Source: Sambucus nigra (taxonomy: Eukaryota > Streptophyta > Magnoliopsida > Dipsacales > Adoxaceae). Taken from it: a DNA stretch of 64,000 bases. Made by a program: the position numbers and the translations under genes. Location of the stretch: positions 1,004,001 through 1,068,000 of the forward strand of contig CASBWL010000411.1 of NCBI GenBank assembly GCA_949130495.1. The letters are read 5' to 3'. Below the pieces are notes generated by a model. That model made no database searches. It was not told where the DNA came from and worked only from the letters and a program-made list of their open reading frames with translations. Positions 1-10,869 of this stretch are shown piece by piece; the first letter of the stretch is position 1; every line of letters starts with the position of its first letter.

Positions 1-2662
1 GAATTTAAGCTTAAATTTTCGTCCATGGCTGACAGTGGTTGGAGAAGACGAATACTGGAACGATCGATCGATCGACCAGGGGGGATCGATCGATCGATGA
101 TGGCGAAATCTGGGCAGTTCGGCCAGTTTGTTATATAAAGGGAAATTTATTAAAAGTTAAGTTTCATACATTAATAAGTGATAAATAATTATGAAACAAA
201 TATTCCTATCAATTATGGGAGAAAGGAATTGGGACTAGGATAAATTTATGTTGGGCACTTAATGGATGAAATTGAGAGGTTTTATTCCAAAATGGTGAAA
301 TACGGATCAAGTGAGCAAATCCGGGTATATTGGTCAAGAGACCCCAAGATATTGAATTAAGTTGGAGATAAACTATTTAATTTAGAGTCGGGATATAGAC
401 TCGGGAAATAATTAATTACGGGCCAAGTGAATCGAGTCCGGGTATGTTAATAATTATAGGCAAATATAATTGGGAAATTTATAGAAATAAATGTGTGACA
501 CATTGTCGGCGAATATGTGGGTACGATATTATGAGATGTAAATTGGACCAAGTGAGGGAGTCCGGGTATGTTGGTTAAGTGACATCAAAGTGTTAAATTA
601 ATTATTGAGATAAAGTAATTAGTTTGGAGTCGGAACATAGACTCGGGAAATGTTGAGGTACGGGCCAAGTGAGAGAGTCCAAGGATAATGGTTGGGTGAC
701 ACCAAGTTATTAAATTAATAAGTGTGATAATTAATTTAATTACAGTTGGATTGTAGACTCGGGTAGTATTAAATTAATAAGTGTGATAATTAACTTAATT
801 TGAGTCGGATTGTAGACTCGGGTAGGATTAAATTAATAAGAGTGATAATTAATTTAATTAGAGTCGGATTGTAGACTCGGGTCGGATTAAATTAATAAGA
901 GTGATAATTAATTATATTAGAGTCGGATCACAGACTCGGATTTGTGTTGATTAATTAATGGGTGTAATAATTAATTATATTAGAGTCGGATCACAGACAA
1001 GGATTTGTGTTGATTAATTAATGAGTAAATTAATTAAATAAGAGTCGGATTGTAGACTCGGGTAAGTATTAAATTAATGGGTGTAATAATTAATTTAATT
1101 AGAGTCGAACGATAGACTCGGGAAGGTATTAAATTAATAAGTGTGTTAATTTATTTAATTGGAGTCGGACCATAGACTCGGGGAAAGTAGTATATCAATT
1201 GAGGTGTGAGTTAAATATATTAGAGTCGGACCATATACTCGGGAAGACGATAAATTATTAAGTGATAAAGTTAATTACGTTGAGTTGGGCCACAGACTCA
1301 GGAAATTACAGGCAGTGTACGGGATTTTTAGTACATGGTAAAGCCGGGGTTTATAATATATATATACGATGTAGTGATAGTATATATATACGTGTATATA
1401 TTGTGTGTGATATTAAATATCAGTGACTAGATATTTATTCAATTTATATACTCTAATGCTATCAGGGGAGGTTGCGCGATGTGGGTGAATCCCCTAGCTT
1501 GAGGAGTAGGGCGAGTATATCCCAGGGTCATAGCGTCCGGTATATATGGGTGAGTAATTTATCTCACTTTCAGGGAAGGAATATGACCGCCTCCACTTCC
1601 TTTATATTTTGGTCTAAGTTGGTGAGCGATTCCAAGTTGGGGAAACTAGGTGTTGTGAGCACACCTAGTGAGATAGCATTTTAGAGGGAATCATCCGGCG
1701 AGGGTATACTCGAAGGGATGGATATACGTATGTTATATGTGTGGATATTGTGGTAAAGGTACGTATATAATGATAATAAAAATTATATACGGGTAATAAT
1801 ACAGTAAGTGATGTATTTACTTTGTATAACTCGTGACACGGTTATATGTTACTATATAAGAGGGATTAATTGAGTTAATTGTGAAATAACTTATAATTCA
1901 GGAAATCATTATACTCGGGTTAGAGTAGTATGGTAAGGAAAGGTTATACCAGGACTAGTTGGACGGGGTAGTACAACTAGGTGGGGTTAAGGTAACCGGT
2001 AGGTGTGCACAATAGTGGAGGGGTGAGAATGTCCACAAGGGAGTGCGACACTAACTTAAATATGAAGCGCATTCATGTATTTTAAATTACTGCAGTTAAT
2101 TCACTTGCTAAATATTTTCAAAATGTTTTGGGTTCTAACCCTTGCTACAAAACTATTTTCAAAACCTTTTAAGTGTCCAGCCACAGGGACGCCAGGATTG
2201 ATATTCTATTCCAGGAACACGGAGCTGCGGCATATGTGGAGGCTAGCAGGAGTTTGGATTAGACGCATCATTCATTCATTCCTAGAGTAGGAATCTTGTA
2301 TCAGTTTCAGTTTTGTTTAAGGCTTGTCGCCCAGACTTCTCGGTACAGTTTTCAGGTGTAATTTATTCAGGTGTTGAATATTTGTATTGGATTATTTTTT
2401 GTGGCCGGTGATTTATTCGGCAAGTTGTGTAATTATGATTCAGTTTATTTTCATTCACTGGTGTGAATGGTTTATATTTATTTTCGCATGTACTATTTTG
2501 TGTAATTAAAAAGTTAAAATTTGGCACCAGCTTTTGGAATACTAGGTGGTTAGTAAGTTTTAAAAAGTTTTCGACAGTGATGCTAAGGATGATCCAACTG
2601 GGATTCCTGTTTTAATTTGGTATAGGACTGATCACCCGGTATTTTATTAGGCAGGGTGTCAC
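1..2662 (+). mobile_element. Tekay/Del-like Ty3/gypsy LTR, 3' part (start lies outside the window)
   Basis: Non-coding, AT-rich DNA that ends in GCAGGGTGTCACA, the usual 3' end of chromovirus LTRs (TG...CA ends with an inverted TGTGACACCC-like core). Its texture resembles the other two Tekay-type LTRs in this window: phased AT-rich repeats, a short GC-rich stretch with CCAGG blocks near 2180-2240, and an end in GTCACA. No primer binding site follows 2662, so it is a 3' LTR or a solo LTR. The 5' end and target duplication are not visible. Small ORFs inside (for example at 1472, 2075) match nothing I recognise. The family assignment is by resemblance, not alignment. Confidence 0.55.
368..1310 (+). 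repeat. Phased ~60-bp imperfect repeats with a GAGTC...GACTC hairpin core
   Basis: The core GAGTCGGATTGTAGACTCGG and its variants recur at about 802, 861, 920, 983, 1042, 1102, 1162, 1223 and 1282, with a spacing of 59-63 bp. Looser copies lie near 384, 628 and 744. Units are joined by AT-rich linkers of the ATTAATTAAATTAAT type. GAGTC and GACTC are inverted repeats with an 8-nt loop, so every unit could fold into a small hairpin. The array lies in the U3 part of the LTR, where such repeats often serve as enhancer-like blocks. Confidence 0.85.
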
Positions 2663-2860
2663 AATCTTTTTATCATTCTTTTAAATTGCTTGAAACATGT
2701 GGTGTTACTTTGTGTGACATGATCATGATATTGCTTATATGAATGGTTTGAACTTGAACTTATCTTGATTCTTTGTGGTTTGATCTTATAAAGATTCCGA
2801 GATTCTTGTGAGTGGAACTTTCTAGGGTAGTTAAGTGCTTTGAATCTTCATTATAATGCT

Positions 2861-4200
2861 TGGTGTAAGGATAAATTTCCGAATCAATTCAATTTGTATG
2901 TTTTGGCTTAATTCTGTTTAAAAAAAACCATTTGAGTCATAGGTTAGTCTTGAGTTGGTTATCCTTCAAAAGTCTATGACGTGTTTGTTTGAAGACCCTA
3001 ACGGTCATGTAACGCGTCTACATCACCGTATCGTATTTTGTGCCACATTTTGTCTTTAAGATTCAAGGATATTGAAAGGTATCAATGCATATTATTTTGA
3101 TCCTTGAATTTTATATTGGGTCTTTGTTTTAATACGTTTGAGGCTATTTTTTTATAAAATGGATTTTAAAATAAATATTATTTTTATTTTAAAGTTGTTC
3201 GAAGGAGAATGTTATGTTCATTCGACCAAGTTGATAAATTCAGTTAGAACGACCTTCAAATGAAATTCAAATAAGTTTCATCTGTTTTCCATGATGATCC
3301 ATTTTAAGCTCGTTCGAATCCTATTCGGGCGAGATTATTTTGTGTTCGAATGAGGTTAGTGACTTCGTTCAAATGAAGCTACAGTTTTCATTTGAATGAG
3401 ATTCTGCCACCTTGAGATTCATATTTTTTATAAATAATCGTATGTTATTATTTTTAATGTAGAGTTTTGAAAAATAATACACTTTTTTATATATAACCAA
3501 ACTCTTCAAACCTTAGTTTTTGACCAACTAGTTTGAGATACGAGATTCAATCTTTATCTGCTATGAGATATCCCTTTTTAACACCAAGGTGTATTCTCTA
3601 CATCTTGTTGGGGATTGCTTTATGAGGTGGATTCCTTACTTTATGTTTGTTGTTTGCATACTATGTACTCCATGTATATGGCAGTTTAACGTGGTGGACT
3701 CCGTATTCGAACCATTGACGATTTCTGAGCCTGAATCAGTGGATAGCGAGGCATGTGTGGGCTCACACTTTATGGTAACTTCGCGTGTAAACTCCTGCGT
3801 GTCGAATGATTAAGGTTGAAGGAAAAAATCTGCATTAAGGCTTGCGAGGGAGTCTATTTGGTTATGTGATTCATATGTCATGTCCTTTTATAATTCCATG
3901 GATAGTGAATTTGCATGGCTCAGTCGTCTAAGTTTTTGCCGTTATGGGTTTTCCTCGTACATTAGCTTGTTGTGGATTGGTTTATTTTATCTTGCTAAAA
4001 TCACTTAGATGTATGATTAAGGGAAATATAAACTTGGTTAATTTTTTAACACAACTTTAGGTTCAATCGGTGCAAGTTTAATTTGGGTTAATTTATTTAA
4101 GTTTATAATTAAATTTGAAAAACTTTAAGAATAGTGGTGTGCGTGTGTGTTTTGCTTTTCCATAGTAGAACCCTCTAACATTGTCGTTGTTGCACTTTCA
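2861..4200 (+). mobile_element. Candidate 5' LTR of the old copia element
   Basis: The end, TGCACTTTCA at 4191-4200, is fixed by the primer binding site 2 nt downstream. The start is a guess: TGGTGTAAGGA at 2861 resembles TGTAAGGAC, the start of the SIRE LTR at 13078, and weakly resembles TGGTTTAGGGA at 39847 after the polypurine tract. Between 3190 and 3410 there are repeated TTCGAACGA / TTCGAATGA-like blocks, as in the U3 of the younger SIRE LTRs (13436-13512). The 2663-2860 stretch just before it is AT-rich and matches nothing I recognise. Confidence 0.4.
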
Positions 4201-4202
4201 AG

Positions 4203-4212
4203 TGGTATCAGA
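4203..4212 (+). other. Primer binding site (initiator Met tRNA) of the old copia element
   Basis: TGGTATCAGA, 2 nt after the LTR end. This is the standard copia primer site complementary to initiator methionine tRNA; the younger SIRE element has the longer form TGGTATCAGAGCC at 14030. Confidence 0.75.
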
Positions 4213-4227
4213 TAAATAACACTAATT

Positions 4228-4555
4228 TATCATGTTGGATCCTTGTTTACGCATGAATATGTGTGGTTTTAATATGGAAGGTCTGTCGTTGTCGAAACCA
4301 ACATTGTTTGATTGATCTAACTACGCGTAGTGGAAATCATGTATAAAATCATCTTTTAAAGCGATAGATGCGTGGGTGGTGTTTTGATTTTAGATTTGAG
4401 GGCATACGAGAACACTCTTATGGATAAAGTCTCTTGCATTGGGGGGGGGGAGCGAGATAAACTTTTATAAATGATTGAAAATTTAAAGGAGTCCTAAAAT
4501 TTGAAGAGTCAAATTTTTTGCTCGTGTCTAGAATTTTAAAGTTAAAAAATAATCT
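4228..4555 (+). pseudogene. Degenerate copia gag, N-terminal part
   Basis: Reading from about 4253, the translation contains a SKPTLFD, SNYA, WK, KSSFKAIDAWV series. It lines up with PIFNGSNYAYWK and SHLKAIKERVWV in the gag at 14137-14319, the SIRE-type gag N-terminus. It has in-frame stops at the positions of D/R and Y residues and soon loses frame. A run of ten G residues lies at 4441-4450. The sequence continues on the far side of the LINE at 38172. Confidence 0.6.
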
Positions 4556-4573
4556 AAAAAACTCGAGTAAGGT

Positions 4574-4583
4574 TTCTCTCTCT

Positions 4584-4632
<49 letters not shown>
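4574..4632 (+). repeat. (CT)n microsatellite in the LINE 5' leader
   Basis: An almost pure CT run interrupted once by TAG. It sits directly before the ORF1 start of the LINE. Confidence 0.9.
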
Positions 4633-4634
<2 letters not shown>

Positions 4635-4652
4635 AACCCTAATTAGGGTTGC

Positions 4653-5963
4653 ATGGCCTCCATGTCCAATCCTTTATCAGAACCTAAAAACCTCCAGACC
4701 TATCAAATCCGTGGAAGAAATCCTTTGTTACTGTTGTTAAAGAATCCAATGCTCAAGAAGATATTCCTCTGATCTCAGTTTCATCTTTTAAAGGAGAGTC
4801 GACAGTAAAATTCTCTTAAGATGATATCAATAAGCTTTATGAACCTTTCAAACACTCAATTGTTGGAAAAATTTCCCGTGGTTATCCAGCCATTAAAATA
4901 ATAAGGAAAACATTGATTACAATGAATCTGAAAGCCAACTTCAACGTTAGTTTGATATATCAAAAGCATGTTCTCATAAGATTATTCAATGACGATGACT
5001 TCACAAGATTATGGATGAGAAAAATTTGGTATGCTGGAAAATACCCAATGAGAACTTTTAAGTGGACTGCAGAATTCAGACCAGAAATCGAGAGTCATGT
5101 TGCTCCTGTATGGGTAAGTTTCCCCCCTCTTCCTATCCATTTTTTCTCAAAGGCTGCCTTATACTCCATTGCTCAGGTGGTTGACAAACCACTAAGATTA
5201 GATGGATCAACTACAAACCTTAATAGGCCTAGTACTGCTAGGGTTTCGTGGAACTAGATGTATATGTTCAAAGGCGAGAAAGATTATGGGTTGGTTGTGG
5301 TGTCGTTGGCTTTTGGCAAAAGATAGAGTATGAAAATGTGTCGTTATATTGTACTGTGTGTTACAAAATGGGGCATGAAAACTCTAAATGCATTTTGATG
5401 TTAAAAAAAATAAACTAACCTTTCTTGCAAATAATATAATACCCAACCCAATACCCTCCCCCACTAATAACCTACAAGTCCTCATAACACAACTTAAAAA
5501 ACCAACAACCAAAACCTAAAGAACCTATCACAAACTTACGTATTTCCACACTACACATTCATACCCAAAACTTACTCAAGCTATTTACAAAGACCTATTA
5601 AAAAAAGAACATGAAACCAGAGCAGTAAAGTACCTAAGCCTATCACCTAGAGCCACAGACTTGCCTGAACCAGATCGTACTAACCCTCACGAATGACTTG
5701 CATTCACTGATAAAGAATAAGATGATGAGTATGGTCCTCCTATGTTAGAAAAACCGCAACTGTTCTCAGGAAGAATCACAAGAAAGTTGGAAATAAGGAG
5801 GAAAAATCATAAACTTCTTGCCATCAAACCTCCCGTCATTCTTGAAAATATTTCCCAAAATTATACCAAAACCATAATATTCAAACCTCAAGACCCAATG
5901 TTCAAAAGACTTACCAGATCTGCTCTCAAGTCCTCTCAAAATATCCTCCCCAAATGCTCTTAA
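4653..5963 (+). pseudogene. LINE ORF1 (gag-like, DUF4283 + CCHC knuckle), disrupted
   Basis: ORF1 of plant L1 elements encodes an RNA-binding protein that packages the element RNA. The candidate ATG at 4653 follows the CT-rich leader; frame is lost near 4700 and regained. From 4913 an uninterrupted stretch of about 114 codons carries the DUF4283 signature, with NVSLIYQKHVLIRLFND, RTFKWTAEFRPEIES, VAPVWVSFPPLPIHFF and ALYSIAQVVDKPLRLD in order. After a break at 5255, 5350-5391 encodes a CX2CX4HX4C knuckle (CTVCYKMGHENSKC). The tail 5742-5963 is basic and rich in K and R. At least two stops and two frame changes are present. Confidence 0.8.
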
Positions 5964-5965
5964 TG

Positions 5966-6740
5966 ATTAATTCATCCTATGGAACATTAGAGGTTTATCC
6001 AATAAACCCTCCCAAAGAAGAATGCAAAAGTTGTGAAAAAATTTTAACCTTCCCTTTATTGTTATTCCAGAACAAAAAGCTAAATCCAACAAGTTTGAGA
6101 ACTTCGGAGGAATCCTTAAATTTAATAGTGGAGTATCTAATACCAACTGTAAGACATGTTTTTTTTGGAGATATGGCATCATTCGTGAAGTCAAGAAGTG
6201 TGATGATCAAATAATTCTTCTGAGCATAAATCACCCTCAATTTCCTCATATTGTTTCCTATCAGTGGTCTATGCTAAATGTTATAGATAAGGAAGAATCC
6301 CTCTATGGGATGCTTTTATGGCACATAAATTCATTGTGAATGATCAACCTTGGCTTATCATGGGAGATTTCGATGTGGTTGCTAGGAGTGATGATAAAAA
6401 GGGAGTTAGTCCTATTGACTTGAATGCAGTAGCACATTTTAACTTATTTATATCCATTGCAGGGATGCTTGATGTTGGATTTTTAGGTTCTAATTACACT
6501 TGGAATAACTTAAGAGATAGAGGTAAAGTTTGGGCCGGACTTGTTAGAGATCTTGTTTCTTCTGAATGTATTTATAACCTCCCTAACTTTTCTCTCAAAC
6601 ACCTTAACAAAGCATGCTCGGATCACACTCCTCCTCTTTTCTCTATCCACACAAATTTGGACAGCAGTCCAAAGCCTTTCAAATTCCTTAATTTTTGGTG
6701 CTCCAATCCTAATCTGAAATTAATAATTGAGAACTCTTGG
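5966..6740 (+). pseudogene. LINE ORF2, endonuclease part (before the Ogre insertion)
   Basis: APE-like endonuclease that nicks target DNA for target-primed reverse transcription. The start motif WNIRGLSNKPSQRR is at about 5986, then VIPEQKAK (the glutamate site), MGDFDVV near 6360 (GDFN-like), GSNYTWNNLRDRGKVW near 6487 and CSDHTPPLF near 6616 (the SDH histidine site). Frames change at about 6030 and 6330. The coding sequence runs to IIENSW at 6740, where the Ogre LTR begins. The remaining ORF2 resumes at 34918 with NITVEANPL. Confidence 0.8.
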
Positions 6741-8941
6741 TGTAGACACCACATTCTAGGACCCCCTAAGTCTCTCCTTAGACCCCTAGCGCTTCCCCTT
6801 TCCACCGCAAACCAAGGTCGCACTTCGAGTACCGATCTAGAGACTATCGGGTGCCCCCGAGCCCCATTTGACTCCGATTAACTATTTTGTTAGAGAGAAA
6901 GCTCGTTGAATATTTGAAGGGATTGAAATACCCTTTCAAATAGTCTGTCCCGTGCTCGAATCGGCGTAACAGTTCAAACGAACTGACCATTTCACTATCA
7001 AAAACTAATTCAGAGGCCATCGGGCGCTCCCGGTCCACGAATTGACCACACTCAACTCCACCGTCTAAGCGATAGCTCTTTGAATCTTTGAAGGGAACTG
7101 AAACCCCTTTTCAATGGTCCACCCCGTGCATGAAGCAGCATAACCGTTCAGATAAACGATCAATTTTCCCTCAAAAATTAATCCGGAGGAACTGAGCGCT
7201 CCCGAACTCCGTTTGACCAAAGTCAGCTCTTCAGATCAAACGAGACTGAATGAATCTCCGAAGGGCTCTGAATAAACTTTCTAACAATCTGCCCCATACG
7301 CAATTCTGACTTACGGTACATACGAATAATTTGTTTTACTCCGAGAGGTCACGGGGCACTTTCGGGCCTCGGTTGACCAAGGTCAACTTTTCTAACCAAG
7401 CAAAACTCTTTGAAATGTCAAAGTACATATCCTAACCTTTACAACAGTCCTCCCCGTGCGCAATTCTGACTTACCATACGGACGAATGATCCGTTAGCGT
7501 CCGACGATCTCTCTTCCAAAGGACTGACGTGCGCTTCCGAGCCACATCTGACCCAAAATCAACTCCCGAACCCAGGAGCGGTCCGTAGGACTCTCAAAGT
7601 TATCTAAAATACCTTTCTAACGGTATGCCTATGCGCGATTCGGATCAACGATTTATGCGCTATAGTCATTTTTCCAAAAAAGTTTGCACGAGACTGCCAA
7701 TTGGCAGGTGCTGAACTCTGGGGTAGGCCAATTGTCACCCACCTTTTGCCCTGTAAATAAGGTCCATGACCTCATTCCCAAGACATAACAAACCCATCAA
7801 CATCAGTGATCTTAGCAACATTCTCTCGAAGTCAGCGAAGTTCCATATGAGAAGTTCTATTCAAGCCTAAATACCCATCTTTTTCACGCCCAATTTGGCA
7901 AAATATCCTTATCTCTCATCAACATCCATCAACATTCAAAGGAGTTTATCCAAGATCAAAGCTCAAACTCGAAACAAGGTCCAATTCCTTCTCCTCCTCT
8001 TTGAAATCTCTTATTTTTCTTAGATTCATAATCTAGCAATACTCTAGTCCATACGTATTAGCGTCTACACTTTTATTAGTGTATTGCACATACTTTATTT
8101 TTCATAAAAACCCAAAAATAAATAAAAGAGGGTTACACGCGTAAATTACAAATGGAATTATTCACCATGCTTTTTCAAAACCAAAATTACATTTTCTACA
8201 TGCACACACCTAATAAAATTCCGTTCGAATGTATGGGATAAACCCCACCCCCATTCTACATTTGAACTGTGCGAACTTGGATGCCTTTATAGGCTACGTA
8301 GGCATCTCAGATTAAAGTCCTATACTCGAGTCCAACTTTTCAATTTTCTAATTTCTCTTATTTTTCAAATTCCTCAAAATCTCCCATTTTTTTATACATA
8401 TACAAATAATATGCTTGTTCGCGTTTCATCTCACACATATTATCGTTTCCCAATAACGATCAATATCTCGATGAATGCTCGTATTCTATCTTCTACATTT
8501 ATTATTATTATTTTGGGAATATTCCACTGGATGACCTCATCCTATCTTTTCCATGGTATGGGTTGAACGATTCCAATCCCATTATATAAACACATACACA
8601 CAATTCACGGGGATAAAAGAAAATATTAACATTTCCCCATGAGAGACCGAAAGGGTGTGATGGGTGACTAACACCTTCCCATTCCGTAACTTAGCCCCCG
8701 GACCTCCGATCTATTGATTTCGTATGCATCAATTTATCCCTGATGTCGCTCTCTTGAAGTGGCAACATGTTTTTTTGCCTGTTTTGTGCAAAATAGGCTG
8801 ACAACTATATCTCTTTACATGTACCCCACAACAACGATGGCCGAAGCACCTTTTAGAAGAGAAGAGTGCGACGCAGTTCTTCCTTGAGGGATCCTCCTCC
8901 TTCCCCCCAGAACGAACGCCGCACCGACCGGGATGGCCACG
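6741..8941 (+). mobile_element. Ogre 5' LTR (2201 bp)
   Basis: Begins TGTAGACACCACATTCTAGG and ends GGGATGGCCAC(G), the last base being A in the 3' LTR. The U3 part contains about five degenerate units of roughly 170 bp; the anchor CCCCGTGC.CAATTC-like block recurs near 6947, 7120, 7290, 7452 and 7625. A possible TATA element (TGTAAATAAGG) is near 7752. The 3' portion (8284-8941) matches the 3' LTR closely. It is 1178 bp longer than the 3' LTR. Confidence 0.9.
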
Positions 8942-8942
8942 G

Positions 8943-8960
8943 TGGCGACTCCGTTGGGGA
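8943..8960 (+). other. Ogre primer binding site (tRNA-Arg type)
   Basis: TGGCGACTCCGTTGGGGA, one base after the LTR. Ogre elements use a primer site complementary to the 3' end of tRNA-Arg, with the consensus TGGCGACTCCRCTGGGGA as I recall it. This differs at one or two positions. Confidence 0.75.
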
Positions 8961-9277
8961 CTGTTTTTAAGAGGGCTAGACTCTGTTTACATGGGTGTTT
9001 TATTTTCTTTTATATCCCCTTATTTCGATGTTCCCTTTTATTAGTCACATGTACCTCCTGCATATGCTACTATTCACACACTTGTGGAAGACTCTCCATG
9101 TACACTTCACACCACGTGCACCTAGGAACATATATATCCATATGTTGCACACATCACTTATCCATGCTTGGTATAACTTTACTATCGGTACTAATACTTT
9201 GCTCCCTGTTTGGCATGATCAAGAAAAAGATACTCTCTTCGTGAGATACTAATAAATGGGTCATGTACGATTCACAC

Positions 9278-9845
9278 TAGACCTGTCAACGGGTCGATTT
9301 GGGTCGTGTACGGGTTACGGGTTAAAACACTCCTAACCCATACACGACATGTTAAGGCTAACGGGTCTAATAACAATACCCAAACACGAACCGTTAATAT
9401 TAATGGGTACACGACCCGAACCGTTACCACCCACTAATATTAACGAACCAGTTTGGGTCTAAACGGGTAATGGGTTAGGTGACCATATAGTAACCGTTAG
9501 TCTTTAATAGTTTAAAAATGATGTGTTTTAATTGTAATCCTTATTGGGTATAGGTTGGGTGACCCTATAGTACCCGTTAGTCTTAAAGGATTTAGAAATA
9601 ATAGGTTTGAATGGTTATTCTTATCGGGTACGGGTCGGGTGACCCTATAGTACCCGTTAATGTTAATGGGTATTAACGGGTAGAAACAGGTATTAGTAAA
9701 TTTCCAAACCCAAACCGTTAGTATAAATGGGTCTACCGTGTTAACCCGTTAATGACCTAAACCCAATAAAGGTACACCTATTAACTTATACTTTTGTGTC
9801 GGGTCGGGTCGTGTTAACGGGTTATCGTGTTTTTTGACAGTTCTA
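9278..9845. mobile_element. hAT-type MITE (568 bp)
   Basis: Perfect 8-bp target duplication ATTCACAC at 9270-9277 and 9846-9853. Terminal inverted repeats are TAGACCTGTCAA and TTGACAGTTCTA (11 of 12 match). The interior is made of GGGTCGGGT / ACGGGT / ACCCGTTA blocks in both orientations, the subterminal pattern common in plant hAT MITEs. No ORF. It lies in the Ogre leader between the primer site and gag. Confidence 0.88.
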
Positions 9846-9987
9846 ATTCACACGGCATCACCAAAGAGCGTTGTTATTGACCAAATTTTGTCCCGTAACT
9901 GGAGAGTCACTTCGTGATGGGCGCTGGTCCGGCAGGACGCAGTTAGCCTAAGCGATAGGACTCTCACCTTCTATTGGCCAAGTACCT

Positions 9988-10272
9988 TTGACGTATATCG
10001 AACGGTTCCCCCGCATTGTACCGCTTGATCAAAGTCATGATGGGAGGTATATCGCAGGGAACTCATTCACGTACGTCGAGTATACCAAATTCGCTCTCAC
10101 ACGTATCGTTCCCATTAGGTATATGAAGAAGCAATTAACGTACACTCAGGTATATCAGATGGCTTGTCCACACGCACCGATTGCCCTCAAAAGCAAGAAG
10201 TATATCGTCGAAGTCACACCAAAGGGGAGAACCCTTTCCAATACACCCAACCAACTGCATACCCACATATAG
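9988..10272 (+). CDS. Short ORF upstream of the Ogre gag, unknown function
   Basis: A 94-codon open frame between the MITE and gag. I recognise no domain. It is rich in Tyr, Ile and Pro, with a basic C-terminal half (KSKKYIVEV). Ogre elements are known to carry an ORF of unknown function upstream of gag, and this could be a remnant of it, but codon structure and similarity cannot be tested here. The next 600 bp (10273-10869) are T/A-rich with runs such as CCAAAAATATTTTCC and show no supported gene. Confidence 0.3.
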   Translation: MTYIERFPRIVPLDQSHDGRYIAGNSFTYVEYTKFALTRIVPIRYMKKQLTYTQVYQMACPHAPIALKSKKYIVEVTPKGRTLSNTPNQLHTHI

Positions 10273-10869
10273 GTGTCAAGCCTAGTACACACATGTTAGA
10301 TTGACGGTTTCGACCCGAAATTCTACTGAAATTTTGGATTGGCTTGTTGCCCAAATTTTCGCGCAATTTTTAAAATGGGACCATGCCCATGAGCTTAGTT
10401 ACATGTCTAACCATAGATTTACATATGTTGCAAACCCAATTTTTCCAGGCTTGAGTCCCGTCCGGCACTTCATTTTGCATTTAGGTGAACTTAATACAAG
10501 TGAGAACCTAATAAATATAAGAATCATGCTGAGACCCGTCTCTAGTCTTTTCCCACGCTCTTTACAAAAGTATCCAAAAAATATTTCTCCCTCTTTTATC
10601 AAAAATACCAAAAATATTTTCCCTAAAAACAAAAAAGAGAAAACATTTTCTTCCTCGTCTTTTCCAAAAAAGTCAAAAATATTTTCCTCTTTTTCCAAAA
10701 ATAATAAATTTCCCTTTTTCCTTTTCGAAAATAAATTCCAATGTTCTCCTTCTCAGGTCAATCACATATCCTTGGCCTGGCTCCCTATTAGCTTCGGTCT
10801 TCAGTCGAACCACCCCAAAGTTCTGTCAGTCCCCTTATTTCCTCCGAGTCCGAGACTCACCCGCCTTCC

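Noticed and set aside
1472..2290. Short ORFs in the first LTR
   Set aside because: Under 75 codons, no domain, inside LTR sequence.
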